From: JAPKZH01 sp963715635
Lineage (GTDB): Bacteria > Acidobacteriota > Aminicenantia > Aminicenantales > UBA4085
Direction: 5' to 3'
DNA: 64,000 nt
Assembly: GCA_963715635.1 (NCBI GenBank)
Contig: OY970261.1
Span: forward strand, 3,658,001 to 3,722,000
Notes under the pieces: model-generated
Database searches by the model: none
The model's input: only the letters and a program-made list of their open reading frames with translations
What the model was told of the DNA's origin: nothing
Translations under genes and position numbers: made by a program
Shown here: positions 57,846-64,000 of the stretch, piece after piece
Numbering within the stretch: the stretch's first letter is position 1
Layout: each line of letters opens with the position of its first letter

Positions 57846-59132
57846 ATGCAGAAGCTTGAAGCTCAGTTCAAAGACCTCCAAGAAACAAACATCAATATGT
57901 TCCTGTTTTTATCGGAGATCCTCGGCCGTTTTGTCCTTGACGCAGAAAACGAGCCCATCGGAAAGCTGGCGGACTTGAAAGTGAGGCTGGGTGAGCTTTT
58001 TCCCAAAGTCGTGACTTTAGTCGTTAAGAAAAGGAGAGGGAAAAAACTCCTCGAGCTGGACTGGCAGGAAGTCCAAAGCCTCAACACGGCCGTAATCCGG
58101 TTGAAGCCGGGCTCCGCCGAGAAGCTTCGACCCTTGGAAGTCAACCCCCAGGAATTCCTTCTCCGAGAAGAGCTTCTCGACAAGCAGGTCGTCGACACTT
58201 TTGGTGCCAAGATTGAGCGGGTGAACGACATCCATCTTCTCATCGTCAGCCAAGACCTGCGCATCGTCCACGTGGATTACGGAATCCGCGGGATTCTGCG
58301 CCGGCTGGGCTGGCTCAAGGGTATCGATTTTTTCACGAACTGGCTTTTTGCCTACCAATTCGAAGATAAAATGATCTCTTGGAAATATATCCAGCCGCTG
58401 TTGAGCGATCCCACTAAGCAGAACCTGACCCTGAACGTGACATCGAGAAAGATCCACGAGATCCATCCCTCGGACCTGGCCGACATCATCGAGGAACTCG
58501 ACCAGATCAACCGGGCGACCGTGTTCCGGTCCCTCGACCTCCAGACGGCCGCCCAAACCCTGGAAGAGGTGGACCCCAAGCTTCAATTGAAGCTGATCGA
58601 ATCCACCTCCGTCGAGCAGGTCTCCGACATTCTAGAGGAGATGGCGCCAGACGAAGCCACCGACTTTCTCGCCGACCTGCCCGAGGAAAAAAAGCAAAAG
58701 CTTATCCGGACCATGGAAAAACCATCAAGGGAAGCCGTCGAAGAGCTCCTCAAGTTCAAGGAGGGAACGGCGGGCAGCATCATGACCAAGGACTTTCTCT
58801 CCGTTCGGAAGGACAAGACGATCGGCGACGCCATCGAAGAGTTCCGGAAAACTGTCTATCCGCTGGAATCCATCTCCTATATCTACGTCACTGACCAGGA
58901 CAACCGCTTGGTCGGCGTCTCGACCCTCCGACATCTTATCACCTGCGAGAAAGACGCGACGCTCGGCAAACTCATGAACACTCATCTGATCAAGGTCGAG
59001 CCCGAAGACCATGTCGATACAGTGGCCGCGCTGTTTAAAAAATATAAGTTTATGGCCCTGCCCGTGGTGGACAAGGAGGATATGCTCAAAGGGATCATCA
59101 CGCTGCAAGACATTATGCAATCGCAATTCTAG
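57846..59132 (+). CDS. MgtE-N and CBS-domain protein without channel
   Basis: A 428-residue soluble protein. Residues about 15-160 hold two PRC-barrel-like segments (ILGRFVLDAENEPIGKLADL). Residues about 195-300 match the MgtE N-terminal superhelical domain (LADIIEELDQINRATVFRSL, then DILEEMAPDEATDFLADLPE). Two CBS domains follow (about 305-425). In MgtE these domains sense Mg2+ and gate the channel, but no membrane segment is present here. The next gene is an Nramp-related transporter, so it is probably its regulator. I chose the ATG at 57846; a longer frame begins inside polA. Confidence 0.88.
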   Translation: MQKLEAQFKDLQETNINMFLFLSEILGRFVLDAENEPIGKLADLKVRLGELFPKVVTLVVKKRRGKKLLELDWQEVQSLNTAVIRLKPGSAEKLRPLEVNPQEFLLREELLDKQVVDTFGAKIERVNDIHLLIVSQDLRIVHVDYGIRGILRRLGWLKGIDFFTNWLFAYQFEDKMISWKYIQPLLSDPTKQNLTLNVTSRKIHEIHPSDLADIIEELDQINRATVFRSLDLQTAAQTLEEVDPKLQLKLIESTSVEQVSDILEEMAPDEATDFLADLPEEKKQKLIRTMEKPSREAVEELLKFKEGTAGSIMTKDFLSVRKDKTIGDAIEEFRKTVYPLESISYIYVTDQDNRLVGVSTLRHLITCEKDATLGKLMNTHLIKVEPEDHVDTVAALFKKYKFMALPVVDKEDMLKGIITLQDIMQSQF

Positions 59133-59134
59133 GA

Positions 59135-60403
59135 ATGACAGACAGTGACGGACGGGCGATGAAAAAACGATCTCTGAAGCTTCATTGGAAAACGATGCTC
59201 CTTTTTCTGGCCGTGGCCGGGCCAGGAATCATCACTTCAAACGTCGATAACGACGCCGGCGGCATTGCCACATATTCTATGGCCGGCGCCCGCTTCGGCT
59301 ACAGCCTGCTCTGGTCGCTTATCCCGATCATGGTGGCCCTGATCATCATCCAGGAGATGAGCGCCCGGATGGGCGTCGTCACCGGCAAGGGATTGTCGGA
59401 CCTGATCCGCGAGCGGTTCGGCGTCAAGATCACCGTCTATCTTCTCGTCGCCGTCGTCCTGACCAATTTCGGCAACGTCATTGCCGAGTTTGCCGGGGTC
59501 GCCTCCAGCCTCGAGATCTTCCATGTTTCTAAATTCATCTCCGTCCCCGTCGCCGCCGTGCTGGTGTGGCTGCTCGTCGTCAAAGGAACCTACCGGTCAG
59601 TCGAGAAAATATTCCTCTATGCCTGCCTATTTTACGTCACGTACATCATCGCCGGGCTGCTGGCCAAGCCGGACTGGGGAACCATCGGGAAAAGCCTGAT
59701 TACCCCGACCTTTGAATTTTCCTCCGCGCGTATGGGCATGCTCATCGGGCTCGTCGGGACCACCATCGCCCCGTGGATGCAATTTTATCTCCAGGCCGCC
59801 ATCGTGGAAAAAAATATCGCTGTCAGGGATTATAAACATTCCCGGCTGGACGTTGTGATCGGGAGCTTCGTGGTCACGATCGTCGCCGGATTCATTGTGC
59901 TCACTTGCGGGGCCACCCTTTTTAAGGCCGGGATCCGGATCGAGACCGGCGCGGACGCTGCCCTGGCCCTGGCGCCCCTCGCCGGAAAATACTGCTCGGC
60001 TCTATTCGCCTTTGGGCTTCTCAACGCCTCTCTATTTGCCGCCTCGATCCTTCCCCTGTCCACGGCGTTTGTCGTCTGCGAAGGCATGGGATGGGAGGAC
60101 GGGGTCAACAAAAAATTTTCCGAAGCGCCGCAGTTCTACGGGCTTTATTCGATGCTGATCTTTCTCGGGGCGGGGATCATCCTGCTTCCGGGCATTCCGC
60201 TCTTCCCGGTCATGTATATCTCCCAGGTCATCAACGGAATCGTCCTTCCCGTCATCCTGATCTTCATGCTGTTGCTAATCAACAATAAAAAGTTAATGGG
60301 CGAATACAAAAACGGGCGTGTCTACAACGTCATCTCCTGGGTAACAGTTATCCTTTTGGTCTCCCTCAGCCTTATGTATTTGGCAAGCCTCCTGGGACTA
60401 TAG
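59135..60403 (+). CDS. Nramp-related divalent metal (probably Mg2+) transporter
   Basis: A 422-residue membrane protein with about 11 helices, of the SLC11/Nramp superfamily. In TM1 the canonical DPGN reads DAGG (NVDNDAGGIATY, Asp at about 40). In TM6 the MPH region reads TTIAPWMQFYLQA, with Ala at the usual metal-binding Met. Loss of the soft Met ligand and of the TM1 Asn is the pattern I know from Nramp-related magnesium transporters. The neighbouring MgtE-N/CBS gene, ending 2 bases upstream, supports Mg2+. A second start (ATG at 59159, MKKRSLK) is possible. Confidence 0.88.
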   Translation: MTDSDGRAMKKRSLKLHWKTMLLFLAVAGPGIITSNVDNDAGGIATYSMAGARFGYSLLWSLIPIMVALIIIQEMSARMGVVTGKGLSDLIRERFGVKITVYLLVAVVLTNFGNVIAEFAGVASSLEIFHVSKFISVPVAAVLVWLLVVKGTYRSVEKIFLYACLFYVTYIIAGLLAKPDWGTIGKSLITPTFEFSSARMGMLIGLVGTTIAPWMQFYLQAAIVEKNIAVRDYKHSRLDVVIGSFVVTIVAGFIVLTCGATLFKAGIRIETGADAALALAPLAGKYCSALFAFGLLNASLFAASILPLSTAFVVCEGMGWEDGVNKKFSEAPQFYGLYSMLIFLGAGIILLPGIPLFPVMYISQVINGIVLPVILIFMLLLINNKKLMGEYKNGRVYNVISWVTVILLVSLSLMYLASLLGL

Positions 60404-60478
60404 AAAGACAGGATCGCTGATTCTTGATTTAATGTGATTCTTTTGCCGGGGGCGCAAAAGGAAGGGGAGCGACTTGTT

Positions 60479-61603
60479 TTATAGGTTCTTCTGCCAAACC
60501 CTGAATTTTTTGTAAACGACCCCGCCCATTCGTTCCATCTCAGCCCGGACCTTGACGTTGGCTTCCATCTCGTGGTGGGTATCGATGATCTTGAATCCGG
60601 CTTCGCGGGCGGATTCAATGATCTTGACGCCCATCATGACATCCAGCCCCAGACCCCGATATTTTTCCTTCACGGCTCCCAGCAGGAGGTCGAGTTGCTT
60701 GGTCTTCTTGGCGGCCCGGAGAACATGGATAAACCCAAAGGGCAGCAGCCGCCCCCTGGCCTTTTGGATGCCGGCGGTCATATCCGGCATGCCGATGATA
60801 AAGCTGACGGCCTCCCCGTCTTTGGTTACGACCTTGACAAACCGCGGGTCGATGACCGGGAGGTAGCGCCTGGCCAGGTCGTCCTGCTCTTTCTCGTCGA
60901 GCGGGGCGAAGCCGTAGATGTTGCTGTTCGTGTAGCATTCGTTCATGAGGCTCAGGACGGGCCGGATCCACGGCTTGATATCTTTTCTCTTTTTGAACTC
61001 GACCAGAGTAAAATTTCCGCGCCGCAGGATTCGCTCGTAGATTTTTTTATAGAATTCCGGGATCTCTTTGGGGGCCGCCAGCTTATAGACAAAGTAGTCG
61101 ATGTCTTTGACATATCCTTCGTTCTCCACCAGCCGCGGCATCCACTCAAAATTGTAATAGGTGGCGATGGTCGCGCGGTTTTCAAACCCCTCGATGAGGT
61201 AGCCCTCCGGATCCTGGTCCGAAAACCCGTAGGGCCCGATGATCCTGGTCATCCCTTTGCCGCGGGCCCAGTCCTCCACCCGGCGGAGAAGGGTGTGGAC
61301 GACCTCCGAGTCTTCCCACGTTTCCAGGTACCCGAAGCGGACGATTTTTTCCTTGCGGTACTCGTTGAACCGGTTGTTGATGATCCCCATCACCCGCCCG
61401 ACAACGTCGTTCCCCCGAAAAGCGAGCAAAAAGGTAGCGTCGCAATAGGCAAAGGCCTTGTTCTTATTGCGGTCGAAGTACTTCCAGTCATCCATATAGA
61501 TCGGATGGACCCAGTTAGCATGATGGGCATGGATTTTCTCGGGGAGATAAATAAAGGTCTTTAAATCCCTGTGGGTTCTGACTTCCTTGATGTCAATGGC
61601 CAT
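60479..61603 (-). CDS. GNAT-fold N-acyltransferase-like protein
   Basis: A 374-residue protein with two GNAT-like halves. The N-terminal part has YCDATFLLAFRGNDVVGRVMG and NRFNEYRKEKIVRFGYLETW; the C-terminal part has VKEKYRGLGLDVMMGVKIIE, a typical acyl-CoA pyrophosphate loop region (RGLGLD), then THHEMEANVKVRAEMERMGG. Related long GNAT proteins (YghO-like) are of unknown substrate. It is a single gene, divergent from the DUF1646 transporter. Confidence 0.82.
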   Translation of the reverse strand: MAIDIKEVRTHRDLKTFIYLPEKIHAHHANWVHPIYMDDWKYFDRNKNKAFAYCDATFLLAFRGNDVVGRVMGIINNRFNEYRKEKIVRFGYLETWEDSEVVHTLLRRVEDWARGKGMTRIIGPYGFSDQDPEGYLIEGFENRATIATYYNFEWMPRLVENEGYVKDIDYFVYKLAAPKEIPEFYKKIYERILRRGNFTLVEFKKRKDIKPWIRPVLSLMNECYTNSNIYGFAPLDEKEQDDLARRYLPVIDPRFVKVVTKDGEAVSFIIGMPDMTAGIQKARGRLLPFGFIHVLRAAKKTKQLDLLLGAVKEKYRGLGLDVMMGVKIIESAREAGFKIIDTHHEMEANVKVRAEMERMGGVVYKKFRVWQKNL

Positions 61604-61691
61604 AGAGTGTTTCCCTTCTCCTATCGTTTGAGCACTAAATATTACCTACAACAAAGAATAAAAATCAATAAGAAGTTTTGAGCCTTGCCAT

Positions 61692-61720
61692 TTGACCCCC
61701 TATTTATGACGTGATATAAA
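61692..61720 (+). promoter_or_regulatory. Sigma70-type promoter of the DUF1646 gene
   Basis: TTGACC (61692-61697), 17-base spacer, TATAAA (61715-61720). Transcription would start near 61727. Confidence 0.6.
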
Positions 61721-61726
61721 CAGCAA

Positions 61727-61804
61727 AGAATGGCGACGGACAGGCATAGCCGCCCTAACAATCGAATGCGCGCTACAAAATCCGACCCTTTGAGGTAACC
61801 CCCC
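61727..61804 (+). promoter_or_regulatory. Structured leader, candidate Na+ (DUF1646) riboswitch
   Basis: The leader of about 78 bases can pair CGGA near 61736 with TCCG near 61787, and GGCG near 61732 with CGCC near 61750, around GGC-ATA-GCC. It ends at a GAGG ribosome site near 61794. Genes for DUF1646 proteins are known to be preceded by the DUF1646-motif RNA, reported as a Na+ riboswitch. The match to that consensus was not verified here. Confidence 0.35.
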
Positions 61805-62890
61805 ATGTCCCACATCCCACCGGAACCGGTCCTTGCGATCGTCGGAGGGCTCTCGACGATTGCCCTCCTGGTCCTCATTCTTCCCTTCAGGGTGAAAAAA
61901 GTCGAAGAAAACCTCGAGCCTTTCTTTCTCGTGATGGGCATCGCGGCCGTGACGATCTCCGGGCTCTGGAGCTGGAAACTCGTCGGGGAGGCTTTGAAAG
62001 CCCCTGTCGTCATCGGATCCATGCCCATCGGCATCTTCCAGGTCGTTCTGGTGGTCGGCCTTCTGATTTATTACTTCAACACTCCCTTTTGTAACGCCAT
62101 CTTGCACCTGGCCCATAAACTGGGCCCCAATTTGTTCATCTTCCTGCTGATTGCAGTTTTTGGCCTTCTCTCCAGCGTCATCTCCGTGATCCTGACCGCG
62201 TGCCTTTTGGCGGAAATAGCGGCCGCCCTTCCCTTGTCGAAAAAAAATAAAATCAAGTTGGTCGTTGTTTCCTGCTTTGCCACGGCGCTCGGCGCGGTCC
62301 TGACCCCCCTGGGCGAGCCGCTGTCCACGATCCTGGTCGCCAAGCTCGCCGGCCCCCCCTATCACGCAGGCTTCTTCTTCCCGCTCAAGATATTCGGCGT
62401 TTATATGGTCCCCGGGGTCGTCGCGACCGCTCTTTTCGGGGCGCTCTGGATTGGGCCAAAAATTTCCTTGAAAAAAGAGGGTGTGATCACGGAATATTCA
62501 GAGACCGTCAAGACCGTCATCATGAGGGCGGTCAAGGTCTATGCCTTTGTCGCGGCCCTGGTTCTGCTGGGCGAAGGCTTTCGCCCCCTGATCGTCTGGT
62601 ATTTTGAAAAAATTTCGCCCGCGGTCCTCTACTGGTTCAACACGATCTCGGCCATTCTCGATAACGCCACCCTGACGGCGATCGAGATCGGCCCGAGCAT
62701 GACGCTTCCCCAGATCATCGGCATTATCATGGGTTTGTCGATCGCCGGCGGCATGCTCATTCCGGGCAATATCCCCAATATTGTCGCGGCTGGCAGGCTC
62801 AAGATCAGCATGAAACAATGGGCCGTGATCGGCCTGCCCATCGGGTTTGTGATTATGGCCGTCTTTTTCGTGATTCTGTATGTTCTCTAG
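61805..62890 (+). CDS. DUF1646 membrane protein, probable Na+ transporter
   Basis: A 361-residue membrane protein with about ten helices. The N-terminus carries LILPFRVKKVEENLEPFFLV, typical of DUF1646. Helical-hairpin motifs of the ion-transporter superfamily (NhaD/ArsB-like) are seen: CFATALGAVLTPLGEPLSTI, ISAILDNATLTAIEIGP and GGMLIPGNIPNIVAAGRLK. The gene has its own promoter and a structured leader. A sodium export role is inferred from the superfamily and from what is known of DUF1646 leaders. Confidence 0.85.
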   Translation: MSHIPPEPVLAIVGGLSTIALLVLILPFRVKKVEENLEPFFLVMGIAAVTISGLWSWKLVGEALKAPVVIGSMPIGIFQVVLVVGLLIYYFNTPFCNAILHLAHKLGPNLFIFLLIAVFGLLSSVISVILTACLLAEIAAALPLSKKNKIKLVVVSCFATALGAVLTPLGEPLSTILVAKLAGPPYHAGFFFPLKIFGVYMVPGVVATALFGALWIGPKISLKKEGVITEYSETVKTVIMRAVKVYAFVAALVLLGEGFRPLIVWYFEKISPAVLYWFNTISAILDNATLTAIEIGPSMTLPQIIGIIMGLSIAGGMLIPGNIPNIVAAGRLKISMKQWAVIGLPIGFVIMAVFFVILYVL

Positions 62891-62898
62891 CGGGGGGG

Positions 62899-63999
62899 CT
62901 AGATTTTCATCGGCATCAGGACATACAGGCTTTTGATTTTTTCTTCTGTCTCCGGCCGCATCAGGGCGGCGCTGTTCTCGTCCTTTAGCTCAAAACGGAT
63001 TTTTCCCGATTCCAGGGTCGTCAAAAAATCTAGGACATACTGGGAATTAAAGCCGATCTCAATGTTGGGGCCCTTATAATCGATGTCCAGTTTATCCCGG
63101 GCCTCTCCGATCTCGGGGTTCGAGGAGAACAGGCGGAGTTTGTTCTTTTCTAGGTAAAATTTGATCCCCCGGGACCGTTCGGCCGAAAGAAGAGACACTC
63201 TCCGGATGGCATTCGTAAAATCTTCCCGGGGCAGGGAGATGGTATTGGGATTATCCTTGGGGATGACGGCCTCAAAATTGGGAAATTTGCTCTCGATGAT
63301 CCTGGAGATGAGGATGCGCTTTCCGACCCTGAAGAAAAGATTGTTTTCATCCAGGTCGAACTCAATGTCTCCGTCGGCAAATTTTCTCAGTTCACCCAGG
63401 GTTTTTTTCGCCACAATCACCCGGATTTCCTTGGCCAGGCTCAACCCGTCCAGGGCTTTGGCCGTATACGATAGGCGGTGCCCATCGGTGCTGACCAATT
63501 CCAGGGATTTGTCCTTGATGACCATCAGGGCGCCGTTGAGATAGTATCTCTGCTCTTGGGCGATGGCAAAGTAAACCCTCTCGACCATCTCTTTAAAGAT
63601 CTCCGCGGGAAAAACGATGTTTTTTTCGAACTTCGGCTCAGGGACCTGGGGATAATCCTCTTTCGGCAGGCACAGGACTTTGAACTCGCTTTCCCCGGAA
63701 GTGACTTCCATCATCAGGTCCTTTTGCTCGTTGAATGTGACCATTTTTTCGTCAGGAAGAGATTTCACGATTTCAAATATTTTTTTCCCGGAGACCGTGA
63801 CGGCCCCTGGCTCCTCGACTCGGGCCTCAAAGTTCGTTTTCAAGCCAACCTCGAGGTCGGTCCCGGTCAGCTCGACCTCTTTTTTCAACACGTTGACCAA
63901 AATATTAGCAAGGATCGGCATGGTATTCCTTTTTTCAACAATACCCTGAAGAAGCTGAAGCTCTTCCAGTATGTTCTCTTTTTGGACCGAGAATTTCAT
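62899..63999 (-). CDS. dnaN: DNA polymerase III beta subunit (sliding clamp)
   Basis: A 366-residue clamp with three similar domains. It starts MKFSVQKENILEELQLLQGI, has GTDLEVGLKTNF in domain 1, a middle domain with STDGHRLSYTAKAL, and ends with SLYVLMPMKI, the usual clamp C-terminus. It tethers DnaE to DNA. The gene is complete and its ATG is one base from the right edge, so no upstream signal can be seen. It converges on the DUF1646 gene with 8 bases between. Confidence 0.97.
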   Translation of the reverse strand: MKFSVQKENILEELQLLQGIVEKRNTMPILANILVNVLKKEVELTGTDLEVGLKTNFEARVEEPGAVTVSGKKIFEIVKSLPDEKMVTFNEQKDLMMEVTSGESEFKVLCLPKEDYPQVPEPKFEKNIVFPAEIFKEMVERVYFAIAQEQRYYLNGALMVIKDKSLELVSTDGHRLSYTAKALDGLSLAKEIRVIVAKKTLGELRKFADGDIEFDLDENNLFFRVGKRILISRIIESKFPNFEAVIPKDNPNTISLPREDFTNAIRRVSLLSAERSRGIKFYLEKNKLRLFSSNPEIGEARDKLDIDYKGPNIEIGFNSQYVLDFLTTLESGKIRFELKDENSAALMRPETEEKIKSLYVLMPMKI

Positions 64000-64000
64000 C

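Overview
The window looks like chromosomal DNA of a Gram-negative, moderately GC-rich, probably anaerobic bacterium. LpxD (lipid A), a type II fatty-acid cluster, an ETF pair, a NapH-like ferredoxin and an archaeal-type phosphoglycerate mutase occur together. With the many dispersed palindromic repeats this best fits an Acidobacteriota-like or Aminicenantes (OP8)-like lineage. That placement is inference; no rRNA gene is present. There is no prophage, CRISPR array or transposase gene. Genes are dense and mostly housekeeping.

Layout. 1-3.2 kb: a partial lipoprotein, a TPR protein and a papain-like peptidase (all minus). 3.4-7.2 kb (plus): an Fo-only ATP synthase operon (atpZ-atpI-atpB-atpE), yihY and lpxD. 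7.2-9.4 kb (minus): a lone glycogen-synthase N-domain protein, thioredoxin and thioredoxin reductase. 9.9-25.7 kb (minus): a very long gene train, tRNA-Val then thrS-infC-rpmI-rplT-pheS-pheT-zapB-like-zapA-rny-ymdB-xseA-xseB-ispA-dxs-tlyA-nadK. It joins translation, cell division, RNA decay, DNA repair and isoprenoid genes and is interrupted by two small inverted-repeat elements. 25.9-32 kb (plus): yfcE-like phosphoesterase and a tiny basic protein, then a cPGS-like P-loop protein, carbamate kinase (frameshifted), a carbamoyltransferase and a 700-residue protein of unknown function. 32.1-43.2 kb (minus): a SelB-tail-only protein, rnr, coaX, birA, a degenerate receiver protein, dnaE and guaA. 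43.4-49.2 kb (plus): an exported unknown, apgM, an AMIN/amidase, a Tat-exported DUF362 protein and a membrane polyferredoxin. 49.2-54.2 kb (minus): etfB-etfA and yceD-rpmF-fabG-acpP-fabF. 54.8-60.4 kb (plus): a small unknown, polA, an MgtE-N/CBS protein and an Nramp-related transporter. 60.5-64 kb: a GNAT protein, a DUF1646 transporter and dnaN.

Themes. Sodium: the ATP synthase c subunit has Na+-binding residues, and the DUF1646 transporter has a compact structured leader that may be a Na+ riboswitch. Magnesium: the Nramp-related protein lacks the classic transition-metal ligands and sits next to an MgtE sensor domain with no channel. Start signals: infC appears to begin with AUU, and four genes have promoter -10 boxes only 6-9 bases before the start codon, suggesting leaderless mRNAs. 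Repeats: a conserved element of about 175 bp lies downstream of nadK and dnaE, with a shorter relative after the 700-residue gene. It is the best candidate here for an undescribed structured RNA or miniature element.
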